Below are positions 1 to 7,204 of a stretch of DNA of 45,924 nt, piece after piece. Below the pieces are notes generated by a model. That model worked only from the letters and a program-made list of their open reading frames with translations. It had not been told where the DNA came from and searched no databases. How positions within the stretch are numbered: the first letter of the stretch is position 1; every line of letters begins with the position of its first letter. This stretch comes from Bergeyella porcorum (GTDB taxonomy: Bacteria > Bacteroidota > Bacteroidia > Flavobacteriales > Weeksellaceae). The position numbers were made by a program, and so were the translations under genes. The stretch covers positions 1-45,924 of the forward strand of contig NZ_JBHMFD010000008.1 in the NCBI RefSeq assembly GCF_042427575.1, given 5' to 3'.

Positions 1-79
1 CTCGTATTATACTTTGTGCTTAACCGAAAATTTGGCACTTCGAAATCGCCTACTTTTCATATACTAACCGTTGTACGAC
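1..79 (+). other. Right half of an attC-like site of an upstream gene cassette
   Basis: The window opens inside an attC-like site. Its right core GTTGTAC is at 70-76, and GTTGTACGAC (70-79) is the exact reverse complement of GTCGTACAAC at 971-980, just after aadS. The stretch CACTTCGAAATCGCC upstream resembles the right arm of the attC after the beta-lactamase (GCTTCGTAATCGCC near 2104). The left half and the gene it belongs to lie outside the window. No promoter is evident here, so aadS may be read from further upstream. Confidence 0.6.
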
Positions 80-1099
80 ATAGTAAAACCCACCTCGTAA
101 AAATGAAAGTTCGTGACGAAAAACTAAAAGCAATAATTGATTGGTCTAAAAATAACCGAGACATAAGAGCAGTATTATTGACAAGTTCACTTGTAAATCC
201 ATTAGCACCTGTTGACGATTTTAGCGACTTAGACATTGAATTTGTTTTTGAGGATAATACAAATTACATTTCAGACAAAAGCTGGACGCTTAAATTCGGA
301 AATCCAATTGCTATGATTGAAGAAGACGAAAGTTGTTTTAACCATAAACACGCAATGAAAATGCTACTTTATGAAGACGGTGTGAAAGTAGATTTTAAAC
401 TTTACAGCAAATCAAAATTTATAAAGGAAACGCAAGAGAAAGAATTACCAGAAGATTGGGATATTGGTTATAAAATTTTAATTGATAAAGATGGTATTAC
501 AAAGCAAATGCTGAAACCAACTTATCAAATTTCCATTATCAAAAAACCGTCTGAAAAAGAGTTTCAAAATCTAATAAACGATTTTTGGTGGGACACAACT
601 TACGTGGCAAAGTGTCTTGTGAGAGATGAAATATTCTATGCGAAATTTATGTCGGAAACCGTTATTCGCACAGAATATTTAATTCCTTTAATTGAATGGC
701 ACATTGCAAGTGAACACAATTGGAACATAACGACCAATAAATATGGACGACTTTTCAAAAAGTATCTTAACCAGGAAATGTGGGCTAAAACAGAACAAAC
801 ATTTTCAGGGAGCGATATAAAGGAAAATTGGACTGCTCTATTTTCAATGACTGATTTAGTTTCAGAAATAGGAACTGAATTGTCAAAAAAATTAGAGTAC
901 AAATACCCGGATAAATTAGAAAATGACATACGAAAATATTTAGCTGGACTAAAACCCAAAACATAACTACGTCGTACAACATCGTATTGGCAATAGGCGG
1001 GCTGAACGGCTTCGTATCAACGGAAGTGCAAAATTCAACTTCTGTTCTTCGATTAAAGTTCAGTGCTAAAAATCCCGCCCATCGCCAATACGCGGCACG
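71..1099 (+). mobile_element. aadS integron-type gene cassette
   Basis: The cassette is defined by the G|TT cleavage positions in two attC-like right cores (G70|T71 and G1099|T1100). It holds one gene, aadS, with little non-coding sequence upstream and a 130-bp hairpin downstream, the normal anatomy of an integron cassette. The cassette start TTGTACGAC complements the left core GTCGTACAA of its own attC, as expected if the circular form closes at that site. No integrase or attI is visible, so the array could be a mobile fragment or a solo array. Confidence 0.65.
103..966 (+). CDS. aadS: AadS-type aminoglycoside 6-adenylyltransferase
   Basis: The enzyme would transfer AMP from ATP to streptomycin and so confer streptomycin resistance. 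It acts in the cytoplasm. Evidence is the nucleotidyltransferase motif around residues 38-46 (DDFSDLDIEF, metal-binding Asp residues) and a third acidic position in VDFKL (residues 96-100). The ATG at 103 gives 287 residues, the length I recall for AadS of Bacteroides transposon Tn4551. The reading frame is open back to 16, but that part lies in the preceding attC-like site and was rejected as coding. The gene is the only one in its cassette. Alternative family names are ANT(6)-like or aadK-like. The family is secure; the exact allele cannot be told from this reading. Confidence 0.9.
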   Translation: MKVRDEKLKAIIDWSKNNRDIRAVLLTSSLVNPLAPVDDFSDLDIEFVFEDNTNYISDKSWTLKFGNPIAMIEEDESCFNHKHAMKMLLYEDGVKVDFKLYSKSKFIKETQEKELPEDWDIGYKILIDKDGITKQMLKPTYQISIIKKPSEKEFQNLINDFWWDTTYVAKCLVRDEIFYAKFMSETVIRTEYLIPLIEWHIASEHNWNITTNKYGRLFKKYLNQEMWAKTEQTFSGSDIKENWTALFSMTDLVSEIGTELSKKLEYKYPDKLENDIRKYLAGLKPKT

Positions 1100-1105
1100 T
1101 TACCT
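974..1105 (+). repeat. attC-like recombination site of the aadS cassette
   Basis: Left core GTACAAC (974-980) and right core GTTACCT (1099-1105) keep the conserved AAC/GTT triplets of attC sites. Inner arms GTATTGGCAATAGGCGGG (984-1001) and CCCGCCCATCGCCAATAC (1074-1091) pair with two mismatches. Between core and arm there are 3 nt on the left and 7 nt on the right, which resembles the unpaired central spacer of attC. The central part can pair further (GCTGAAC near 1001 with GTTCAG near 1059). The length of about 132 bp is in the range of long, VCR-like attC sites. Confidence 0.65.
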
Positions 1106-2139
1106 GCAAGCATAAAAAACCAAACCGTAAATTCAAGAAACTAATGAAATCAAAAAGTTTGTTTTCTTTTATTGTAACACTTTTCCTTATTTATGGATGT
1201 TCGTCAAACAGACAAGCAGATGGAAAATCAAATATTTTGGCTAAGAACGACATAAATATAGGGGGAGACTTCCAAAATTATTTTGACAGTTGCGGAGTTG
1301 AAGGCACAATTGCTATTTATGACATTAAAAATGATAAATGGATTGTATCAGACACAGTTGGATTAGAAATTGAAACGCTTCCAGCATCTACATTCAAGAT
1401 TATAAATTTATTGATTGCTCTTGAAACTAATACTATCAAAGATGAAAACGAAATAATAAAATGGGTTGGTAGTACAGATACAGTTAAGTATGGTTATAGA
1501 CCCGAAATTTATCACGATATGCCAGTCAAAGAAGCCTTTGAATTATCAGCAGGTTGGGTTTTTGTAGAACTTGCAAAGAAAATCGGAAAAGATACCTATA
1601 GAAAATACCTCGCAGAGAGCAATTATGGAAACAATAATTTATCCCAAACTGAAGCCGATTTTTGGAATTTTGGAGACTTTGCAATTTCGCCTAAAAACCA
1701 GGTTGAGTTTTTACTCTCTCTATATGAAGAAAATTTACCTTTTTCTAAACGGAACATTGACATTGTAAAAAGGGTAATGATATCAGAGCAAACGGAAGAA
1801 TATACCATAAGAGCGAAAACAGGTTGGACTCGTGAAAACAATATCAATACAGGTTGGTGGACAGGCTACATTGAAACTAAAAAAGGCACATACATTTTTG
1901 CGACAAGACTTTTACAAGACAGAAAAATGAACAGGTCTGATTTCGGTAGTTGCAGAAAAGAAATTACCAAAAGAGTATTCAAAGATTTAGGGATAATTGA
2001 ATAGAATGCCAGCAGGTAACAGCAGCTACCCAAAAGTGGCGGTTAAGTGGTTAAATCAAGCTTTGTGCTTCTATCAAAGTTTGTGTTTAATTGACAGTGA
2101 AGTGCTTCGTAATCGCCACCTTCGGGTAGCTGCAATACG
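1100..2139 (+). mobile_element. Class D beta-lactamase integron-type gene cassette
   Basis: Bounded by G1099|T1100 and G2139|T2140. The cassette start GTTACCTGC (1099-1107) is the exact reverse complement of GCAGGTAAC (2012-2020), the left core of the attC after the gene. It holds one gene in the same orientation as the aadS cassette, so the two form an ordered array. Confidence 0.65.
1144..2004 (+). CDS. Class D (OXA-type) beta-lactamase, predicted lipoprotein
   Basis: A serine beta-lactamase that would hydrolyse penicillins and related drugs in the periplasm. Class D hallmarks are S82-T-F-K85 (nucleophile and carbamylated Lys), YGN at 161-163, K225-T-G and WWTG at 238-241. The second motif reads S135-A-G where class D normally has S-x-V. 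The N-terminus is hydrophobic (residues 6-18) and ends in IYGC, a likely lipobox with Cys19, so the mature enzyme is probably membrane-anchored. The start at 1144 gives 286 residues; the frame is open back to 1063 but that part is the arm of the upstream attC. Close relatives are likely the OXA-209/OXA-347 types known from Bacteroidetes; this allele assignment is a guess. Confidence 0.88.
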   Translation: MKSKSLFSFIVTLFLIYGCSSNRQADGKSNILAKNDINIGGDFQNYFDSCGVEGTIAIYDIKNDKWIVSDTVGLEIETLPASTFKIINLLIALETNTIKDENEIIKWVGSTDTVKYGYRPEIYHDMPVKEAFELSAGWVFVELAKKIGKDTYRKYLAESNYGNNNLSQTEADFWNFGDFAISPKNQVEFLLSLYEENLPFSKRNIDIVKRVMISEQTEEYTIRAKTGWTRENNINTGWWTGYIETKKGTYIFATRLLQDRKMNRSDFGSCRKEITKRVFKDLGIIE

Positions 2140-2147
2140 TTACAGGC
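2012..2147 (+). repeat. attC-like recombination site of the beta-lactamase cassette
   Basis: Left core TAAC within GCAGGTAAC (2012-2020) and right core GTTACAGGC (2139-2147). Inner arms GCAGCTACCC (2022-2031) and GGGTAGCTGC (2124-2133) are perfect complements. A second pair of arms, AAAGTGGCGGTTA (near 2034) and TAATCGCCACCTT (near 2110), extends the stem. One unpaired base on the left and five on the right separate core and arm, giving the asymmetry needed for strand choice in attC recombination. The right core opens GTTACxxGCAAGC, like the other junction. Confidence 0.68.
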
Positions 2148-2315
2148 AAGCGTAGGACGACTGTGCTAAAAAAATCGAACTAAAACAGAAATGACTGAAA
2201 ACCTAAAAAAATAGATAAAACATAAAGTTTTTCGCTTTTTACTTGTAGGAAATGGGGCTGTTCGAAAAGAGTAGCTTCTTGGTATCTAATAAAAAGAATT
2301 TTATAAACACAAGAG

Positions 2316-2346
2316 CAGAAGTTTTTTCAATCTTCTGTTTTTTTTT
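2316..2346 (+). terminator. Rho-independent terminator closing the cassette array
   Basis: CAGAAG (2316-2321) pairs with CTTCTG (2332-2337), followed by a run of T. It separates cassette transcription from the membrane-protein operon that follows. Confidence 0.5.
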
Positions 2347-2354
2347 AAAAATAC

Positions 2355-2385
2355 TTGGTTTATAAAATAAACTAATTTATATTTG
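2355..2385 (+). promoter_or_regulatory. Bacteroidetes sigma-A promoter
   Basis: TTG at 2355-2357 and TATATTTG at 2378-2385, spaced by 20 nt, fit the Bacteroidetes -33/-7 consensus. Transcription would start near 2392, some 25 nt before the next start codon. Confidence 0.6.
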
Positions 2386-2416
2386 CATCGTGTTTAACTC
2401 ATAAATTATTTCAACA

Positions 2417-2998
2417 ATGGAAAATTTACATCCGAAAGACAGTTTAGCGATTATCGAGGCTGTCATCAATCAAAGAAAACAGAAGTATGAGGAAAACGGA
2501 ATTTTTCTTATTTTCTGGGGCATTTTAGTCGCTTTGGCAGGAATTGGGCAATTTCTGATGATTACATTGAATTTTTATCCTGAAAAATCAGGGCTTGTTT
2601 GGCTTTTCACGATGGTTCCAGGATTTATTTTTACTTTTCTATGGAAAATGAAAGAAGGTATCCGAGCTAAAAAACAACAAAAAACAGAAGATTGGTCGGA
2701 TTTTCTGTGGCTTGTAACAGGAAGTATGGCTTTTGCATCAATGTTTGTAGTGAATCATAGCAAATTTATCACAATGATGATTTTCCTACCCATCGGGATA
2801 GCAACTTTGAACTCTGCCCTTCGGCTCAAAAACCGATTGTGGATTTTCACTTCCTTGACTTCCATCGTATTGGCGTATAGCACGGTGTTTTTTTGGTCGG
2901 GATATCAGCCTTTATTTATGGCAATCATTGCCGTTTTAAGTTTGTTAATCCCTGGTATTCAGTTACATTTAGCTTATAAAAAACGAAACAATGTTTAA
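2417..2998 (+). CDS. Hypothetical multi-pass membrane protein
   Basis: I do not recognise a named family. The 193-residue protein starts with a soluble, charged segment (about 25 residues), followed by five or six hydrophobic segments (around residues 28-47, 58-76, 95-110, 115-130, 140-157 and 163-182) and a short basic tail. It is the first gene after a clear promoter. Its last 8 bases overlap the start of the next gene, a winged-helix regulator, so the two are translationally coupled. Such membrane protein/regulator pairs often sense an envelope or ligand signal, but nothing in the sequence says which. Confidence 0.75.
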   Translation: MENLHPKDSLAIIEAVINQRKQKYEENGIFLIFWGILVALAGIGQFLMITLNFYPEKSGLVWLFTMVPGFIFTFLWKMKEGIRAKKQQKTEDWSDFLWLVTGSMAFASMFVVNHSKFITMMIFLPIGIATLNSALRLKNRLWIFTSLTSIVLAYSTVFFWSGYQPLFMAIIAVLSLLIPGIQLHLAYKKRNNV

Positions 2999-3278
2999 AG
3001 ATTTAGACCCACTTTTGCATTCCCAATTGCGATTGGCGATAATGTCGCTTTTGGTTTCGGAAGAAAAAGCTGATTTTACCCGCATCAAGGAGGTTACCAA
3101 AGCCACATCGGGGAATATCAGCGTGCAAATCCAAAAACTGGAAACAGCGGGATATATTTCTGTAACCAAATCATTTAAAGACAATTATCCCAATACCGAA
3201 CTCACCCTCACACCCAAAGGTTTGCAAGCGTTCGAGGATTATGTGCAGGCGTTGAAAGGTTATTTAAATAGGGATTAA
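2991..3278 (+). CDS. Winged-helix transcriptional regulator (HTH_34/MarR-like)
   Basis: A 95-residue protein consisting of one winged-helix DNA-binding domain. The recognition-helix region is ATSGNISVQIQKLETAGYI (about residues 42-60), followed by a wing with VTKSF and LTLTPKGLQAFEDY, the pattern of small flavobacterial regulators of the HTH_34 family. There is no separate ligand domain. It overlaps the upstream membrane-protein gene by 8 nt, so it probably regulates this operon together with that protein. The family call is from the pattern and is fairly secure; the target is unknown. Confidence 0.8.
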   Translation: MFKDLDPLLHSQLRLAIMSLLVSEEKADFTRIKEVTKATSGNISVQIQKLETAGYISVTKSFKDNYPNTELTLTPKGLQAFEDYVQALKGYLNRD

Positions 3279-3321
3279 TTTTTTTTCTTTCTGAAAAGAT
3301 AACAATTAAAAAAATATAAAT

Positions 3322-3612
3322 ATGGAAGCAAACTACGAACAAGCCTACAAAGAGGCTCGAGAAAGAGTGAAAAAACTCAAAAGTTTTTATCGTCATTTGA
3401 TGATGTATGTGATAGTCAATGTGTTTCTTGTTGCATTGAATCTCTACCAAAACCCAGATAATCTGTGGTGTTTATGGGTGATTTTCAGTTGGGGATTTGG
3501 TTTGGCTATGAATGCTATTTCGGTTTTTGTTCCTGAACTTCTTTTTGGGAAAGACTGGGAAGAACGAAAAACCAAAGAATTGATGGACAAATACCACTCC
3601 AAAAATCGATAA
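3322..3612 (+). CDS. 2TM domain-containing membrane protein
   Basis: A 96-residue protein with a charged N-terminal helix (EANYEQAYKEARERVKKLK), two hydrophobic segments (about residues 27-42 and 50-69) and a charged C-terminus WEERKTKELMDKY. This is the layout of the 2TM family (PF13239), common in Flavobacteriia and often encoded beside histidine kinases or small regulators. Its role is unknown. It is third in the operon, 43 nt after the regulator. Its last 23 bases lie inside a 90-bp repeat that recurs at 4875. Confidence 0.8.
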   Translation: MEANYEQAYKEARERVKKLKSFYRHLMMYVIVNVFLVALNLYQNPDNLWCLWVIFSWGFGLAMNAISVFVPELLFGKDWEERKTKELMDKYHSKNR

Positions 3613-3679
3613 CAATGGCTTTTATTATCCTAGACCTTGTGTGTTCTGTGATGATTTATTCCTTTCCCGTATAGAAATT
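3590..3679 (+). repeat. 90-bp direct repeat, copy 1
   Basis: This stretch covers the 3' end of the 2TM gene and the 66 bases after it. It recurs at 4875-4964 with four mismatches. The two copies flank the broken Fic gene. Confidence 0.85.
3614..3673 (+). CDS. Possible 19-residue micro-ORF (copy 1)
   Basis: An ATG just after the 2TM stop opens a 19-codon frame, MAFIILDLVCSVMIYSFPV, hydrophobic throughout. The copy at 4900-4959 keeps the frame with one Ile-to-Thr change and one silent change. It could be a small membrane peptide or only a passenger of the repeat; two copies are too few to prove coding. Confidence 0.25.
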
Positions 3680-3704
3680 CACCATCAACGGACAAAAATA
3701 ACTT

Positions 3705-3735
3705 AAACGGAAGCACTCAAAGCTTCCGTTTTTTT
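3705..3735 (+). terminator. Rho-independent terminator of the 2TM operon
   Basis: A perfect 9-bp stem, AACGGAAGC (3706-3714) with GCTTCCGTT (3722-3730), followed by a T run. Confidence 0.75.
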
Positions 3736-3850
3736 AATTCATACAAAGTAAAACGAGAATGCCAAGGGTAATCCGTTCAATTCATCAGTTTCATCCCTAT
3801 AAATACATCTAATCTCTTCACTCTATTAAGATATCTTTTGCAATTATTTT

Positions 3851-4798
3851 TCATTTCTCAAACCAATACTTCACCAGCCTTTGCTCTCCCTCTTTATTCA
3901 AAATGCTTTGTTCTACTGCCCACCGCAAATCTCTGCTCGCTGTAGGGGGTGAAATGGATTTGAAATGCTGTAAATAATCTTTTCGGGTAAACTTTTTAGA
4001 GTTGTTTTTTTCTCGGAATAAGGCAATTCTATCCTCCACTTTCGAGAATACAGCAAATCTTCCAATGCCTCCGATATCATTTCTAACATAAACTCCAAAA
4101 AGGGTGTAGAATGTCCCATTTTATCAGACTCTGAGAGCTTAGCGTAATACATTTCTTGCTTTTGCTTTATTGAAATTTCTACGGGAAGAAATTCAAAAAC
4201 AGGATATTGCTGCATCAGAATAAGCGTTTGCCAAAGTCTTCCCATCCTTCCATTGCCGTCTAAAAAAGGATGAATAAACTCAAATTCATAATGAAAAACA
4301 CAACTTTTTATCAGAATCAAATCTTCATCGTTTTTCAAATACGAAAAAAGGTTTTTCATTAGCCCGCAAACTTATTTCACCACTTGGAACCATATGCTCT
4401 ATTTTTGAGCCTTTCACTATCCCTACATTAGTGGTTCTGAACTTTCCTGCATTCGGAATCAACCCATTCATCAATATTTTATGAGCTTTCTCCATATCTT
4501 TTATGCTCGATGGATTAAATTGGCTTAGAGCATCATATACCTTTATGGCGTTCTGCACTTCTAAAATATCTTTTTGTGGAGCAACCACTCGTTTGTTTTC
4601 CAAAATTGCCGTAATCTGGTCTTCTGTGAGTGTATTCCTTTCTATTTCTAATGAAGATTGTATTGTTTTAATACGATTTCTCTTTCGGAGTTCTGTTGCT
4701 GGCTTGTAGAGATGATGAGCATTAATCTCTCCTATTTTCTCTGAAATAGAAGTAATTAAAGTTAATACTTTATTGATAATTTCGTATGGTGGTTTCAT
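3851..4798 (-). pseudogene. Fic-family AMP transferase, broken by two frameshifts
   Basis: Fic proteins usually transfer AMP from ATP to a hydroxyl of a target protein. Read on the minus strand, three frames together make one protein of about 350 residues. The N-terminal part (4798 to about 4350) starts MKPPYEI and carries SSLEIERN, like the inhibitory-helix motif of Fic proteins. The middle part (about 4352 to 4045) has the complete active-site motif HPFLDGNGRMGR. The C-terminal part (about 4040 to 3851) is a winged-helix-like segment, VEDRIALFREKNNSKKF onward. One surplus base near 4350 and one missing base in an A run near 4044 break the frame. Two independent breaks favour a decayed gene over sequencing error. 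It lies between two 90-bp direct repeats. Confidence 0.8.
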
Positions 4799-4874
4799 TG
4801 TGATAGTATCAAGGGTGGTGTTTTTGTTGGAAAAGACGCTATCCTCAGAAGGGTGTATAAAGAATTAACTCTAC

Positions 4875-4964
4875 AATACCACTCTAAAAATCGATAACAA
4901 TGGCTTTTACCATCCTAGACCTTGTGTGTTCTGTGATGATTTATTCCTTTCCTGTATAGAAATT
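4875..4964 (+). repeat. 90-bp direct repeat, copy 2
   Basis: Matches 3590-3679 with four mismatches. It begins in what would be the last codons of a 2TM gene, but no such gene precedes it here. It is therefore a duplicated fragment, and it marks the far side of the Fic-containing segment. It includes the second copy of the 19-codon frame (4900-4959). Confidence 0.85.
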
Positions 4965-5260
4965 ATAATCCTTGATAATGGTGGAGATAAACTGGCGGTC
5001 GGTGAGCTGTACCGCTCCAGAAAACCTGAATATAGAAGTGATTAACCAATATCTCCAAATCAAAGCAAGAGGAATATTGTAGAGGAACGAATGTCGCAAT
5101 AAAAAACACTACTGAGTGACAAAAAAAATAAACTATTAACTGCTTAAAAGCTCCAAGCTCACAGCAGTATCCAACGCCATAATAGGTGGTACATTACATT
5201 ATTTTTTTCAAAATAGGTATTTTTGTTATAAATCCCTAAAAGTATCTATCTTATACAAAC

Positions 5261-5293
5261 CTTAGAGGAATCTTGGAGGAACCTTAGAGGAAC
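5261..5293 (+). repeat. Three tandem 11-bp repeats
   Basis: Units CTTAGAGGAAT (5261-5271), CTTGGAGGAAC (5272-5282) and CTTAGAGGAAC (5283-5293), in non-coding sequence upstream of recJ. Confidence 0.6.
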
Positions 5294-5452
5294 TAAAAGG
5301 AAATTTCATTATCATATTCGTAGTAAATTCTGGTAAAAAATAAAAAAACACGATTTATATTGTGTCTCTATCTCATTAGATTTATCAGTCTTACCTCGTC
5401 ATCATTAGAATAAATTCCATCAACAAGTACCAGAGAGGACAATTATTTTTAG

Positions 5453-5460
5453 TACTTTTG
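5453..5460 (+). promoter_or_regulatory. -7 element of the recJ promoter
   Basis: TACTTTTG fits the TAnnTTTG consensus, 7 bases before the start codon. No clear -33 TTG is seen at the proper distance, so the match is partial and would give a nearly leaderless mRNA. Confidence 0.35.
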
Positions 5461-5467
5461 TATCACT

Positions 5468-7180
5468 ATGATGCAAAAGTGGATTTACAAACCAGAACCA
5501 GACGAAGATATCGTAGATGGACTAAGCACCTCTCTAGGGTTTGGTACATTAGAATCTAAAATACTAGTTCTTAGAGATATTGATAATTATCAAAAAGCAA
5601 GAGAATTTTTCAAGCCGAAATTAGACGATATTCACAATCCCTTTCTGATGGCAGATATGCAAAAAGCTGTAGAACGCATTGCCACTGCAATAGAAAACGG
5701 AGAAAAAATATTGGTCTATGGTGATTATGATGTAGATGGTACCACTGCCGTATCTCTGATGTACCTCTACCTCAGCAAAATTGTAGAAAAAAAATACTTA
5801 GACTTCTACATCCCAGACCGCAACTCAGAAGGGCATGGTATCTCCAAAGAAGGCATAGACTTCGCCAGCGAAAACGATTTCTCCCTTATTATAGCCCTAG
5901 ACTGTGGCATCAAAGCAATAGATAAAATAGAATATGCCAAAACCTTGGGAATAGATTTCATCATCTGCGACCACCATTTGCCAGGCGAGGAAATCCCTAA
6001 AGCTATAGCCGTATTAGACCCTAAAAGGAAAGATTGCTATTACCCCTTCAAAGAATTATCAGGATGTGGCGTAGGTTTCAAACTCTGCCAAGGGCTCAAT
6101 ACCATTTATAAAATCCCAGAAACAGAACTGTATGAACTTACGGACTTATTAGCTATTTCTATTGCTGCAGATAATGTTTCAATGATAGGGGAAAACAGAG
6201 TTTTAGCAAAAACGGGGCTCAAAAATCTTCGTAAAACTAGGAATTTAGGTTTAAGGCTTTTAATTCCAGAGGATAAATTAGCTACTTATGAAATCTCCAA
6301 TATCGTCTTTGAAATCGCTCCGAAGATCAATGCTGCAGGAAGAATCTCACACGGAAAAACAGCAGTAGAACTGATGGTGTCAGACAATCTGAAACAAGCT
6401 CGCCAGATCATAAATAATATCGTAGACCTCAATGACTCTCGCAGAGAATTGGATAGTGCTAGTACCACAGAAGCATTAGAGCAAATTATTGCCACCCATC
6501 AGATAAACAATGCCACCACAGTAGTCTATAACCCTAATTGGAACAAGGGGGTTATAAGTAATGTCGCTTCTAGATTAACGGAAACCCATTACAAGCCTAC
6601 TCTGGTTTTCACCGATGGCAATAATGGGGAACTCGTAGCATCTGCCCGTTCGGTATCAGATTTTGATGTACACCAAGCGTTGGAACTTTGCTCAGAATAC
6701 TTTACCAAATTTGGTGGGCATCCCGCTGCAGCTGGACTTTCTATGGAGAAAGACAACTTTGAAGCCTTTAAAAAGAAGTTTGAAGAAGTGGTAGCATCCA
6801 GCATCCAAGAACATCAGAAAACCCCTTCCATTACCATAGATGCTGATGTAGAAATAGAAAACTTAAATAAAGACTTCTTCAATTTCCACAGAAAACTAGC
6901 TCCTTTTGGCCCTCACAATATGAAACCTGTTCTGGTACTGAAAAACCAAAAGGTATCGGGCTATGTAAAGCAAATGGGAAAAGAGGGTAACCATATCAAG
7001 TTTTACCTGCACAATCCCATCAACAATAGGAATATAGAATGTGTAGGCTTCAAATTAGGAAAACATATTGAAGACTTTAAAACCAAAGCATTTGACATTG
7101 CCTTCACTGCGGAAGAAAACCATTGGAAAGGTAATATCACTTACTATCTCAATATAAGAGATGTAATCTTTAGAGACTAA
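5468..7180 (+). CDS. recJ: Single-stranded-DNA-specific exonuclease RecJ
   Basis: RecJ degrades single-stranded DNA 5' to 3' in recombination and mismatch repair. The 570-residue protein carries the DHH-family motifs: GDYDVDG at 85-91, DCG at 145-147 and DHH at 168-170. In its second half are the DHHA1 motif GGHPAAAG (near residue 418) and a C-terminal OB-like segment. Length matches the family. The start at 5468 has a second Met directly after the first codon; either could be used. It stands alone, convergent with the DUF3817 gene. Confidence 0.95.
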   Translation: MMQKWIYKPEPDEDIVDGLSTSLGFGTLESKILVLRDIDNYQKAREFFKPKLDDIHNPFLMADMQKAVERIATAIENGEKILVYGDYDVDGTTAVSLMYLYLSKIVEKKYLDFYIPDRNSEGHGISKEGIDFASENDFSLIIALDCGIKAIDKIEYAKTLGIDFIICDHHLPGEEIPKAIAVLDPKRKDCYYPFKELSGCGVGFKLCQGLNTIYKIPETELYELTDLLAISIAADNVSMIGENRVLAKTGLKNLRKTRNLGLRLLIPEDKLATYEISNIVFEIAPKINAAGRISHGKTAVELMVSDNLKQARQIINNIVDLNDSRRELDSASTTEALEQIIATHQINNATTVVYNPNWNKGVISNVASRLTETHYKPTLVFTDGNNGELVASARSVSDFDVHQALELCSEYFTKFGGHPAAAGLSMEKDNFEAFKKKFEEVVASSIQEHQKTPSITIDADVEIENLNKDFFNFHRKLAPFGPHNMKPVLVLKNQKVSGYVKQMGKEGNHIKFYLHNPINNRNIECVGFKLGKHIEDFKTKAFDIAFTAEENHWKGNITYYLNIRDVIFRD

Positions 7181-7204
7181 CAGAGGGAAAGTATTATCTC
7201 TCCC

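Larger units (their letters stand above)
2140..2416 (+). other. Start of a truncated third cassette, then intergenic region
   Basis: After the attC right core the sequence continues as if into a third cassette (TTACAGGCAAGCG), but only a seven-codon reading frame MTENLKK is present near 2190 before stops in all useful frames. The cassette body was probably lost by deletion, and the chromosomal junction lies somewhere between about 2210 and 2310. The rest contains the terminator and promoter listed separately. Confidence 0.4.
4799..5467. other. Intergenic region with repeat copy 2 and short tandem repeats
   Basis: No convincing gene. It holds the second copy of the 90-bp repeat (4875-4964), a run of three 11-bp units at 5261-5293, and a weak 34-codon frame at 4979-5083 (MVEINWRSVSC...) with no recognisable family. 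The last 30 bases carry the recJ promoter. Confidence 0.6.

Noticed and set aside
16..102. N-terminal extension of the aadS reading frame
   Set aside because: It lies in the right half of an attC-like site; the family length of 287 fits the ATG at 103.
1063..1143. N-terminal extension of the beta-lactamase frame
   Set aside because: It lies in the arm of the attC after aadS and would hide the signal peptide.
4979..5083. 34-codon frame after repeat copy 2
   Set aside because: No recognisable family, no promoter or partner; kept only as a mention in the intergenic entry.
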